A stretch of DNA of 64,000 bases, from contig JARDYH010000006.1 in NCBI GenBank assembly GCA_029215795.1, forward strand, positions 25,621,501 to 25,685,500. Direction: 5' to 3'. The translations under genes and the position numbers were made by a program. A model generated the notes under the pieces. It was not told the DNA's origin, did no database searches, and saw nothing but the letters and a program-made list of their open reading frames with translations. Source of the DNA: Anniella stebbinsi (taxonomy: Eukaryota > Chordata > Lepidosauria > Squamata > Anniellidae). The first letter of the stretch is position 1; every line of letters begins with the position of its first letter. Positions 33,091-43,894 of the stretch are shown here, one piece after another.

Positions 33091-34243
33091 ATGGAGAGAG
33101 ATGGTGTGTTTGTGCTGAATAACATACAACAGCAAGTAAATTCAATTAGATGCTGTGAATCTACTGACTGTTTAGAATTGTGGCATACACGTTTTGCTCA
33201 TCACAATGTTGAGTCCATACTTGACTTGGAAAGGAAAGAACTAGCAAGAAACACTTTCATACAGATGTGTAATAACAATACAGACAAATGTGTATGTTGC
33301 ATTAAAGGAAAAGGCACAACGCCTTCAGTTGCAAAACAGAGAAAGATATATGACTCAACCATTACAACTGGTCCACTCTGATCTGTGTGGTCCAATTCAA
33401 ACGGCAACTAAAGCAAGAAACCTGTATTTTTTACCTTTATTGATGACTATAGCAGGTATGCGGTCGTCTATTTGCTTAAGGAAAAGAGCCAAACTCTGCA
33501 ACTATTAAAGCAGTATGTGGCAGCTGTAACTAACAAGTTTAATCAAAATATGAAAGTCTGGCAAACAGGTAATAGAGGCGAATTTAATTATTTATTTATT
33601 TATTGCATTTTTATACCACCCTATAGCCAAAGCTCTCTGGGCGGTTCACAAAAATTAAAACCATGAAATCATTTTAAGAAATATAAAACAAACCACAATC
33701 TAAAGACACAAAATAACATACAATATAAAAACATAACCAGGATAAAATCAAGCAGCAGAGATTAATACAGATTAAAATACAAATTTAAAACAGTAAGGGT
33801 TAAAATTGAGTTAATTTATGTCCACTGCTGTTCAAGATTTTTTGAAAGAACAAGGCATAGAGCATGAGAGAACAACCTTTTTTCCAGAACATAATGGGAC
33901 AAGTGAGAGATTTAACAAAACAATTATGCAAATGACTAGATGTTTACTTTTAGACTCTAATCTTCCCAACAAATACTGGGGAGAAGCTGGGATGACTGCA
34001 ACTTATTTGCATAATAGATTGCCCACTAAAGCAACAGGGCGGACACCCTTTGAACTTTGGCATTTGAGAAAGCCCAACATAGGGCATATCAGGGTGTTTG
34101 GATCTAAAGTTTATGCTCATATACTAAAAGAGAAGAGATCAAAGCTTGATGATAAAACAGAAGAAAGAATTCTAGTTGGGTATCAACCTGGAACCCGAAG
34201 TTACAGGATTTTAAATCCTATTACAAGCCAGGTTTTATTTTGA
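33091..34243 (+). pseudogene. Copia integrase, broken
   Basis: Pre-integrase zinc-binding domain (LELWHTRFAHHN ... CVCCIKGK; H-H-C-C arrangement, 33170-33310) is followed by the catalytic core start VHSDLCGPIQTA (33375-33405) and then frameshifts. A reverse L2 tail interrupts it at about 33590-33815. It resumes at 33818 with FLKEQGIEHERTTFFPEHNG and SERFNKTIM, which includes the third catalytic acidic residue region, and FGSKVYAHIL typical of the copia integrase C-terminus. Stop at 34241. Confidence 0.85.
33590..33815 (-). mobile_element. L2 3' tail inserted in copia integrase
   Basis: Reading on the minus strand ends with ACCGCCCAGAGAGCTTTGGC, then GGGCGGTATAAAAATGC and an (AATA)n tail, the same 3' end as the L2 at 2915-2987. 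Short AATTTA repeats flank it (about 33579-33584 and 33812-33817), a possible target duplication. Confidence 0.7.
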
Positions 34244-34444
34244 TGAAAAATATTTTGATGTCTATTTTGATGAAAGAGAAATACTCAATTCAATAAGCAA
34301 TACTGAGTCAGTACAATCGACAAGATCTGGTTTGTTGACCAATAGATATGGATGTTAAAAGTAAAGAACAAATTAAACAACTACAATCCTCTGTAGAATG
34401 CGAAGGGGAAGTGCAGCTAACAGAAGAAAGTTCAGCGCTAAAAG

Positions 34445-35120
34445 TTGATATACCAGCAGACGGTGCTACTGATCAGGAACCTAGATGTTCAGCTTGAACT
34501 AATAAAGGTGTGCCACCCGTACTACCTTGCAAAACTGATGGAAGTGTGTGAGCCCTCAACTTGGAGAGAAGTTGAGAACATGCCACCAGAGGAAGCATGT
34601 AAATGGAAAGAAGCGACGCAACAAGTGATGAATGCATTACAGCAGAATAAGACCCCCTCTAGATGGATTCCGTTTGACGCCTGGTTAGCCGATTATGCGC
34701 ATAATCGCTGAAGCGCTTTATCGTAAATGCTTGTATGCAGGAGGTAATTGAGCACTCAACAGGTAACCTTACCGGTTGTTTCAAATGCGCTTTACAAGTA
34801 GTTAATGCAGAGAATCGCTTGTTCACATAGTCAAAATGCGCTTTAACGGCAGGAGCAAAATAAAACTCGCTATTTAACGCGCATTCGATAATGCTCATAA
34901 TCGGAGAGAAAACGCACCTCTATGCCCGATTTGTGCTCCGTTCTTGTAGAGGTAAATTTTTTAATGCGCCTTGAAAGAGCTTTAAATGCCTCTTGTAGAG
35001 GCAGCCTAAGATGGACTCTTGCAACACTGCCAGAAGGCAATGTGATAGGATGTAAACAGGTCTTTAAGGCCAAAGCAAATGCAGAAGATGAATCTTGGGG
35101 AATTGACCAAGCATGGTTTG
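34445..35120 (+). pseudogene. Copia RT N-terminus, split by MITE and truncated
   Basis: 34530-34650 reads VCEPSTWREVENMPPEEACK and KWKEATQQVMNALQQNK. After the MITE the text WTLATLPEGNVIGCKQVFKAK (35012-35080) is the entry of the copia RT domain. The reading stops at the polypurine tract, so palm motifs (YVDD) and the RNase H are missing. Confidence 0.82.
34652..35005 (-). mobile_element. CpG-rich foldback MITE, copy 4 (354 bp)
   Basis: Ends ACCCCCTCTAGATGG and (reverse) GCTGCCTCTACAAG. Flanks ATAAG (34647-34651) and CTAAG (35006-35010) form a 5-bp duplication with one mismatch. Very similar to copies 1 and 5. Confidence 0.83.
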
Positions 35121-35128
35121 AGAAGGGG

Positions 35129-35488
35129 CGTTGGAAATGGGCAACAACTCTTGTTTGGCTGTAAAGCGTTAACCTGATTAACCTTCCTTTAATTTGTCTT
35201 TGTTGGCTTAATTGGTTCTGTCCTTTCTACTGCTCCTATATCTTGACCACTCCCTTTCCAATCTGCTCTACCTTCACTCCTCCATTTTCTTATTTTACCT
35301 TTCCGCTGTGAAATGAGGGTTGTTTTTGCTTCTCCAGTATTCAGTATCTGAGATGACAATGTATGTATATTTTTACTTAAAATAAAGCTGTTTATTGTTT
35401 TCTTTTTTACCTTTACCATAAGTCTTAACAGATTGTTTATTGCAACTGCTGTCTGCGTGCTTGTTAAGTCTTCCGCATATAACCTACA
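35129..35488 (+). repeat. Copia 3' LTR
   Basis: Matches the 5' LTR from GTTGGAAATGGGCAAC to AACCTACA, with the first base changed (CG instead of TG) and several small differences. AATAAA near 35380. Confidence 0.88.
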
Positions 35489-35493
35489 ACCCC

Positions 35494-36000
35494 TTCCACT
35501 TCACTCATGAGCTAGGCTTTGTCTACACTGCTGGCAGACAATGCAGAAAGTTTGAAGTGTGTGTCGGAGAAAAATAGATTTGTGGCTTTGGCTGGCTGGC
35601 ATATCTCTTAGAGACAGAGTTAGACTGAAGACACAACTCAGAGATGGCTGTAGCTGAGCCCTGGGCGGCTGGCGTGCCACCCAGAGCCTTTTAAGAGCAT
35701 CTCAGAATCCATTGTTGGTGCAGGCAGAGGCAGCTGGCAGCGGAGGTGGTTTTTAAAGTAAGAGTCACCAGACATGACCAAGCAATAAGCTGGCACCCTT
35801 CCACCCAGCCACAGGGTACAAGTGCGCAGCCTGGCTGGACTGTCGGGAGACTTTGCCAGAGGGAGGAAGATTAATTGTTTGAGGCTGGAGACTTTGGTTT
35901 GGCTGCAATGACTTACAGCCTATCCACATTGCCCTTAAAACGACTTATATTCTGTTTAAAAATGTGGTTTTTAAAGTCGTTTTCATTATGTGGTAGGACA
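35494..36000. other. Gap between copia and ERV; mini-foldback at 35937-35997
   Basis: No gene recognised. Near the end a small foldback is visible: CCTATCCACATTGCCCTTAA ... AACGACTT pairs with AAGTCGTTTTCATTATGTGG / TAGG. Its ends resemble the 29769-29884 element. Confidence 0.5.
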
Positions 36001-36363
36001 TATTAAGCAGTACTTATGTTTCATAGCCACTGGTTCCTCCATTCTCAAATGGAGGTGTCAGAAAAGTGGTGTCAGAAAAGTGCCCAGCCACCCTGCTTGG
36101 TTGTGAACCAAGCACTAATCTACTTTGAAGGAAGAAAAATGATAGTAGAGTTACCCAAACAGCAAGGCTCTAACCATCAGATGACCATTTTTGAGAAAAG
36201 TGCTGAACAGGGGAAAAAAAAAAAGATTATGCTTTGAGTCATCTCTTGGAGCAAGTGCTGCCCAAAGCTTGGGCTGGAAGCGGACCTGCTCAAGCAAAGA
36301 ATACAACACCAGTGAAAATACAGGTGAAGCCAGGAGATCTGCTATTGGAAATGGACACCAATC

Positions 36364-37990
36364 ATGGAGAAGGCTTTCCTTGAATTGAAGAAGGCTTTGA
36401 TGTCATCTCCAGAAAGGCATAGCGTTGGGAGTGCTGACTCAAAGAATGGGAGGAGACATCAAGGTACATGTTCCACATGGTGCCCCCCAAATTTTGGGCA
36501 CAGCAGGAGAGAAACTTCTGAATCCCAGCAGACAGTCCCACTATGAAAAAGCCCTGCTAGGAACACTGGGACTGACCTTCAAACTCAGCAACATCCTGAA
36601 CCCAGCAACCCTCATGCCAGTAGAAGGAATGATAGAACATGACTGTGTGGAAGTCTTAGAGCAAGTGACAATTGCACGACCAGGCCTGTCAGATGTGCCT
36701 CAGGATGATGCGGAAGTGGAGATGTACGTGGACGGATCCAGTCGTGTCATAGGAGGCAAGTGCTACACAGGTTGTGCTGTGGTAGTCCTGAAAGGAAAGA
36801 CTTTAAAGAAAGACTTCCAACCGGCTGGTCAGCACAAGCTGCAGAGTTGACAGCACTTGCAAAAGCCCTAGAACATGCAGAGGGCATGAGATGCTATAGA
36901 AAGAGAGAAGCTTCATCAGGTCAGAAGATCGCCAATGGACCACAGATTGAAAGACTGCTGGAAGCATGAAAGAAGCCACTTCGAGTATCAGTGATGCATG
37001 TCTGTGCGCATAGAAAAAATAGTTGCCCAGAAGAAAGAAAAGGGAACCGATTGGCAGATGAAGCATCAAAAGAGGCAGCTATGGAGGGACTAGAGCCAGA
37101 ACCAGCAAAGCAGCTGAATCTCCTACAGATCAAGTAGAAAGAGACAACACCAGTTTACTCACCAAAAGAAGAAGCAGTCGCCAAAGGGTGACAAGCAACA
37201 AAGACTTCAGAAGGATGGTAGGTTCTTCCAGGAGGAAAAGTAGTGTTGCCAAGACCTCTGTTGATCCAGCTAGTACTAGCCTTACACCAAAGCACTTACC
37301 TGGGAGGGAGTGCTCTAGGGACTCAATGACACGGGAAGTGATGGCACCAGGACTGTATGTTGAAATGCAGAGAGCTGCGGCAAATTGCCCCACGTGTCAG
37401 AAAACCAACCCAAAGGGACACTCTCATCCCCAACCTACTGGTGGCAGGTCATGGGCCTTCTATCCATTTCAAAGACTTCAAATTGACTTTGCCGAGCTGA
37501 TGCCAGCCCTCGGGTACAAATACTTGCTAGTAATCGTAGACCAGCTCATGGGGTAGATAGAAGCATTTGCCACAAGGAAGGCCACAGCACAGGCCACAGC
37601 CAAAGTCCTCTTGAAAGAAATCATTCCCCGTTTCCTGGTGCCTGAGGTGTTAGAGTCTGATCAAAGATCACACTTTATTGCACAGGTAGTTCATGAAGTG
37701 TCAACAGCTCTGGGAATAGAATGGGTTCTCCACTCACCCTGGAGGCAACAAGCCAGTGGCCAAGTAGAAAGGATGAACAGGACTCTAAAAACAGCCCTGA
37801 GAAAACTAGCTATGGTGACAGGATTGAAATGGCCACAAACATTGCCTCTTGGCCTTACGCGAATCAGGTGCACCCCAAGGGATAGGTCTACATTGTCACC
37901 TTTTGAAACTGTATATGGGAGGCAGCCTTGCATCCTGCCTCTGACCGTAGCTGAAAATGTGAATTTAGAGATAGGTTGTCAGGAGATATA
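36364..37990 (+). pseudogene. ERV pol: RT connection, RNase H, integrase
   Basis: Broken pol of class I (gamma-like) type. FLELKKALMSSP and GVLTQRMGG (about 36375-36450) belong to the RT connection. NPATLMPVEG and the RNase H start YVDGSS (about 36724) follow. The RNase H end is split over frames (LADEASKEAA near 37050). The integrase shows NCPTCQK (zinc-binding end, about 37385), LQIDFAELMP (first catalytic D, 37480-37505), SDQRSHF (second catalytic D, about 37655), SGQVERMNRTLK (catalytic E, about 37752-37790) and SPFETVYGRQP. Stops occur at 37554 and elsewhere. Gene order and motifs fit gammaretrovirus-like ERVs. Confidence 0.85.
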
Positions 37991-38345
37991 AGAGCATGTA
38001 ATTGCCCTTCAGTCCGTTTTATCCACCTTGCATAGGTATGTGGTGCCTTTCCAAAGACTGCCCTTGGACGTGCCTGCGCACTCATTCAATCCAGGCGATT
38101 GGGTCGTAATTCGAACTTGGAAAGACGAGACTCTTGCTGAGAAATGAAGAGGGCTGTACCAAGTTTTGCTGATTTCCAACTCTGCTGTTAAAGTTGCCGG
38201 AAGAAAGAGGTGGACCCATTACATGTGTGTCAAGAGAGCTCCACCAACAATCCAGGCCAACACAGCACCAGTCAAAGAAGAGTGGTCGGTGAAGAAAAGT
38301 GATTCGGACCTAAAGCTGTTGTTCAAGCAAAAGCAAGGGCCATGA
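37988..38345 (+). pseudogene. ERV integrase C-terminal domain, broken
   Basis: Downstream of the stop at 37990 the reading HRYVVPFQRLPLD, FNPGDWVVIRTWKDETL and GLYQVLLISNSAVKVAGR matches the GPY/F-type C-terminal domain of gamma-like integrases. One in-frame stop (about 38146) is visible. It overlaps the probable env start at 38342. Confidence 0.75.
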
Positions 38346-38985
38346 ACTTATTATGGTTTCTGTGTCACTCGGGGGGAGGGATTTTGGTTTGGATCTCCCT
38401 TGGAGAAGCTCTGAACGAGAACCAGTTTGTGAAACTATGGCTGCCTCTACAAGAGGCATTTAAAGCTTGTTCAAGGTGCATTAAAAAAATTACCTCTACA
38501 AGAACGGAGTGCAAATCGGGCGTAGAGGCGCGTTTTCTCTCCGATTATGCACATTATTGAATGCGCGTTAAATAGCGAGTTTTATTTTGCTCCGGCCATT
38601 AAAGCGCATTTTGACTATGCGAACAAGCGATTCTCTGCATTAACTACTTGTGAAGCGCATTTGAAACAACCAGTAAGATCACCTGTTGAGTGCTCAATTA
38701 CCTCCTGCATACAAGCATTTACGATAAAGCGCTTCTGAGAAGATGCGCATAATCAGAGGAACAGGCGTCAAACGGAATCCATCTAGAGGGGGTCTTATTG
38801 TAAACCTCACAAAATCTAGACCAACAACACCTATTTGGCCTGCGGAATGGCTCCTTTGTCACACACACAGGAGGGCTACCTTTTGTGGCCCACCTCATCA
38901 ACTTGACAGCCTTACTAACTGATGAGTTCTTGGAAGAAGAATGAAACTGACCCACACTCCTAAAGGGGAGTGTGTGTGCATATCG
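38342..38985 (+). pseudogene. ERV env N-terminal remnant, split by MITE
   Basis: An ATG at 38342 overlaps the end of pol and is followed by a hydrophobic stretch (LLWFLCHSGGGILVWISL) resembling a signal peptide, as expected for env. The reading is interrupted by the MITE (38440-38793) and resumes at 38794 for a short distance before stops. No surface-protein or transmembrane-subunit motif is recognisable beyond this, so most of env is deleted or decayed. Assignment rests on position and the signal-like start. Confidence 0.5.
38440..38793 (+). mobile_element. CpG-rich foldback MITE, copy 5 (354 bp)
   Basis: Starts GCTGCCTCTACAAGAGGC and ends CCATCTAGAGGGGGT, the exact reverse layout of copies 1 and 4, with the same length as those. 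The flanks CTATG / CTTAT do not give a clean 5-bp duplication. Confidence 0.82.
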
Positions 38986-39423
38986 CAGAAGGAGACTGGA
39001 AAATTTGTGGGAACCTGCTTTGTAGAAATGTAATGGGTTCTTGAAAGTGAATAGTTATGATTGTATCTGCACCTTGCTGATGGAAAAATATGGTAAGATT
39101 GTGATAATTAAGAACACCCTTTCCAAAGTCACAGGTATTTAACTTCTCAAACCCTGGTGACTTTGATGGAAAAACACAGATCAACACACAGGTTGTGGTT
39201 GATATGTAGGAAATATGCTTACAAGCAACTCCCAGTAGATTAGAATAGAAGCTGTTATGTGAGAATGACTGTCTTTCTGGCTATATGCTTCTGTATCATT
39301 GCTGGTTGCTGTTTCCAATGTACAACTTCTTTGATGGCTGCCTACAAGACATGCAGGTATGGGAGAGCCAGTTAGAGGTAACGCACCCAGCCCCTTCAAT
39401 TAAAGAGAGCCTTGAGGGGGGAC

Positions 39424-40128
39424 TGTTGTAAAAATCTGAACAGATCTATGATTTTCATCCCAAAACACGTCCATTTCCCCTGACACGCATCTTACACGCA
39501 TCTTACATGCATCCTACATGTGTTCACTGACACGCACACCCAAACCGTCCACACACAGCACCCCAAAGCCCCATTCCCCACTGCCTGTCCATTGTATCCA
39601 TTTCTGCAAAAGTCAAGCTGCTTGCAAGAGATTTGGCAGCGCAAGAACTAGAAGCTTGTCAATATTGCCATTGCTCCTTCTTCTCCAGGTCAGACTCCAT
39701 TGTAACCAGGAGTGTGACTCATCCAGATGTGACCGTGGCACACCTGGAGAGGGACAAAATGACCATATAAGGGAATGATAAAAGTGAAGAGACGTTGCAA
39801 AGCATCTCCGGGTACAAGTAAAATAGCACATGGCAATGCAACGCCACATCTGGCCACTACTAGGGACTACTCGAGAGTAAAATAGAGTTGGCCAAATGAT
39901 GTCACTGGGGTTATAAACCAATGGGATGAGGGCTGATGACGTGTAACTTTTGGAGTACAAAAGCATTGTTTGAACCTTGGTGTGGTGTGACTCTGGAAAG
40001 CAGCGTTAGCGTCCGGAGGCCACCTATTCTGCGCAGAATAATAAATTAGTTTCCAAAGCTTCAGGAGGTCTTTCGTCAAGTGTTTCATATCTGGACTTTG
40101 GACACTTGGGAATAGCATAATTTATGCA
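39424..40128 (+). repeat. ERV 3' LTR
   Basis: Follows a purine-rich tract (GAGCCTTGAGGGGGGAC, 39406-39423). Starts TGTTG and ends CAACA. Contains a TATA-like CATATAAGG (39764-39772) and AATAAA (40040-40045). Corresponds to the reverse of 14684-15604. Confidence 0.75.
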
Positions 40129-41952
40129 ACAATATCACATACTCCCCAGACCCTATTCCTGTGCTTAGACTGAACATATCTGATATGTAATATACATTAG
40201 ATTCATTAATCAACACCTACTGTACTAATTTAGGGAGATTTTTTTATAATTAAGAAAGTCCCAGTGAGCTCTCTGGAAACTACTTCTAAGTAATCATGCA
40301 TAAGTTTAGGTAGCTAAAAGTGTTTAATAATAGCTGGATTGTGCCTATACGTGCAGAGATATGTAAAAGGCACCCCCCCCACACACTGTAATTCCTAAAT
40401 GGGCACCTTTTTGTCCCACAACTCCTGAGTGAGTAGGAGGAAATGAATCCTAGGGAAGGCTGAACCAGACACCAAAGGAGAGTGGCTTTTGTCTTGCAAA
40501 GAGATCTGCTAGGCAGATGAGGAGGAAGCAGGGTTTACTTGGAGGTAATTTAGACTGACCCCCAAACACATAATAATACAGACAACTGCAGACTGGTGTT
40601 GGGAAATCCCAGTGGGATTTTACTCATCTGGTGGGGTGGATGGAAACATGCCAGCTGGCCCAGGTCAGTGACCCACCTCTTTTGGGCATGTCCCTTTCTG
40701 AAATTAACAAATGTACAGAGAGCATCTTTCAACAAGTAAGCTTTATTAACCTTGATACACATCAGTAACATGTAAACATCTCAGAGTGCACGGCTGCGTA
40801 TTGATGCTGCTAGGGGGAGAGTTTCTGTGGCTTTTTCACTGGGCAGGGTGGGTGCTTTAGGTTCATGCAGGAGTCCAAAGGTTCATGCAGGATTCTGGGA
40901 ATTCCCCCCCCCCCAGTGCTTCTCCATCCTTCTACTGTCTGCTTGCTCATTGATGATTTCAGGATGTTCTTCGCAAGGGAAGGTAGATAGGAGTAATGAG
41001 AAATGGCACAATCCAGCTATTTTCCAGGACACAACACTCCTCTTGCAAGTGAGTCTGCCATATGGTAGGCATAGAAGGTGCCTAAAAAAACCATGCTCTA
41101 ACCACAGCAGTAGAGACTTGCAAATAAGAATGGGTGTAGAAAGGAGTAGGACAAATGGGCAAGTTCAGGGAGGGCAAATGGGCAGTTCCAAGCAGCTGAC
41201 ATCACAGCACCCTGCCCTCCCAAAGTACGTCTACCTTACACCACTACCACCCCTGAATTTAACCCCCTACTGACAGATGGCTGAAATGTGATGTAACCAT
41301 GAAGGAAACAGAAAAGTCGCGGTAAATCAACACCACAAAACTATGCATTGTCGCAGCATAAAACTTGGTCTGGCCCTGGATTAGTGGCTGCGTTGTGTAA
41401 GCGAAATGCTGCCACTGCAAACAAGACATATAGGGCAAACAAGACATATAGACAAGGCCAGTAACCTGCCTCTAGTATTTCTAAAAGACTACCCGCTCCC
41501 CCACCCCGAATAAATCTCAGATCATTCAAGGTAGAAATGAGGGTGTACCGTTTCAAATACAGACACATGGCCTGTATTTGAAACAGTAAATGGAATCTAC
41601 AAACGTGCCATGAGCAAAGATGAAATAAGATTGCACTACAAATTCTAGAAAATAAAATGCTAAATGCAAACGGAACACTGTGTTTTACACACAAAAGCGA
41701 GCACAGAACCACAGCCTCATGTTCTCCCTCCCCCCTCCAATTCCTCCCAAAGCAAACTAAACAGAATAAGGAATAGCAACATGTCCAATGATTTTATTTC
41801 CCAACAAACCCTAACCCTTGCCAGTGCATGATTGGAGGGTTTTGTTTGAGGGGTGGGGAGAGAGGACCTACCAGAGAGATTGTTAGGATGGACATTTCGG
41901 CTAGAATGTATCTGAGTAGAAGACTGGAGATTTACAATGTCAATCAATTTTC

Positions 41953-41986
<34 letters not shown>

Positions 41987-43894
41987 GAAACTGAGCTGCT
42001 CTGCAGGAGAACTAAAACTGAAAAAGACGGAGGCGGGAAATGGCGTCAAATGCATAGCTTCTAATTTGGGAATCATTTGTGCTTTTGGCATGCGACAAAT
42101 GATGAATGGAATAAAAAAGGGCTCATTTTGTTCCTTTTATCCCGAGAGGAATGTAAACCCCTAAAGGAGGAAGGTCAGGTTTTAGCTAGCATTACCTGAA
42201 CAAAAGAGAGAGGTGGGAGTGACAGCCTTTGTCAACTGCCCAGAGAGCAATGAATGAATGAATAAGGGGAAGGCTTTGGTGGACATTAACCTTGCAGGGT
42301 AGCCCTTTCAGGTTGGTGGTGGCAGTTTCGGTGGCACTCACTCTGTCTCACCGTTGGGTAGAGCTGTGTATAAATGGCCTCTAAATTCACCGCCTCATTT
42401 CTGGGCAGAGAAATTGGCAGGGGGTGGGGGGCATATCACCGTATCTCTCCAGGGAAAGGAGAAATTCTCCCACCGTTTTTCGGGAGCTGGGCTCACCATT
42501 AGTAGCAGCGGCTGTGGCATAGCTTCTTTCTTTATCCACATGTGTTTGATTTATTTATTCACTGCCACTGCAATTAACTGCAGCAATTCTGTTGGCAGCT
42601 TGGCCACTAATTTGCATCCTCAGTAATGCCCTGCACTTAATATCCTTCCAAGGTACTGTGAGAGGGAAATAGCAGCCACCACAAATATATGGTGGGGAAT
42701 ATTCAGAGATAATTCTGTGAAGTGGCATTTTTCTAGGGGGTGAGGAGGGTGAGGGCAGGGTGAGAGAAAAAGGAGTCACAATTTTTTTCTTTAAAAAATG
42801 TCTTCAGCTCAGCTCTAGTGTGTATTCCAGAAGCCACAGGTTTTCTTTCTGGAATATGAGGTGCTCTACCAACTCAGGTGCTATCCTTGAACTATTTTAA
42901 TTAAGGCTGCCCCCCTTCAGTAACATGGTTCGTTTGGATGGTACACTGGTTGATGGGCAAGAGAGTAGCTCCTGACCCAGAAGGGCCTGGGCCTGCCAAG
43001 ACTCTATGCCTGGTGTGTGCAGTTGTTACAAAGCTGTTCACCATGTTCTCTGTGCTAATCTTCCTGGCTCTGGTACCAGTTGCGAAGGAAAGACCAGGGT
43101 TCACCCATCCTGCCTTTCAAGGCAGGCACCGAACTCACAGTCCTGTTCCCAATGCTCACCTCCCAAGGCCTGTGCCGAAACGGCCCAAGCCAACCTCTGG
43201 GAAATAACGGCACACATCTAAGGACTGTAGCAATTGATTAAAAAACACTCTAAAACTAATCACGTAAGTCAAACACATAGCTTAAAAGTACAGACATGGA
43301 AGGAGGGGGGAGGTCAGGGGGGAAGAGAGGAGAGAGAATGAAGAAATTTAGTAGCAAGCAATAAAATGATTACCCACTATAAATCCCCACCAGAAAACAA
43401 GCCAAAGGCAGTTGAGCCTTCCCCTGGAGTAGACCAGAAAACCAACACAAGAAAATCCTGGCTTAGTCCCAAGTTGTAACCTCACTTGTAAAGGATCTCT
43501 TACATCTATTACGTTCAGTCCCAGGGGGAAATAACTCACGCCCAGTTGCTATACCATTTATCCCTTTGGGGCCTTTAGGTACGGTGACCCACTTTGGCCA
43601 ATCCACAGCCCTCCCTCCAGCCTCCCTGCCCTTCCTGCCCTCGGAAGGGGCATTCCCCTCCAAGCTACATTTTCCCATAGCTGAAGGCACTCAGTGCCAA
43701 CTCCACCAATTAGTTGCAGCCTTGGCTTCTCAGCGCTTCTTGCCTCCCCTGATAACAACCCAGGTGCAGTATCTGGGAAAGCTTGTAACAAACTGTTTTT
43801 GGAAACTGGTTCTTGAGAACACTCCCAACAAAGAGGCCCCAGTCCCAGTAGCACTGCCCACCAAATCTGCAACAGGAAAGGTGCTGTGCTCACC
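40129..43894. other. No gene; (CT)n array
   Basis: 3.8 kb without recognisable gene or repeat apart from a (CT)n run at 41951-41986 and poly-C at 40373-40380. Open frames (for example 40827-41273, 42938-43207) lack recognisable domains. Confidence 0.4.
41951..41986. repeat. (CT)n microsatellite
   Basis: Near-perfect CT run of about 16 units. Confidence 0.95.

Larger units (their letters stand above)
31432..35488 (+). mobile_element. Ty1/copia LTR retrotransposon with both LTRs
   Basis: LTR (31432-31788), primer site, gag/protease/integrase remnants, RT start, polypurine tract (GAGAAGGGG, 35120-35128) and LTR (35129-35488). The unit is flanked by a 5-bp duplication ACCCC (31427-31431 and 35489-35493), as Ty1/copia integrases make. 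It is about 4.06 kb including an L2 tail insertion (about 33590-33815) and a MITE (34652-35005). Most of the RT and the RNase H are deleted between 35105 and 35120. The two LTRs have diverged by point changes and small indels, so the insertion is not recent. Domain order protease-integrase-RT is diagnostic of copia rather than gypsy. Confidence 0.9.
36000..40128 (+). mobile_element. 5'-truncated gamma-like endogenous retrovirus
   Basis: Contains the end of RT, the RNase H, the integrase, the start of env and a 3' LTR. The 5' LTR, gag, protease and most of RT are absent. Many stops and frameshifts; not replication competent. A CpG-rich MITE interrupts env. The 3' LTR relates it to the solo LTR at 14684-15604, so the family is present at least twice. 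The 5' boundary is approximate. No intact gene is present. Confidence 0.82.

Noticed and set aside
39181..39399. Minus-strand ORF in the ERV region as a separate gene
   Set aside because: It is antisense to the ERV tail just before the 3' LTR, with no domain. Treated as chance.
40827..41273. 148-codon ORF as a possible host gene
   Set aside because: Composition and sequence look random. No domain, signal peptide or homolog recognised.
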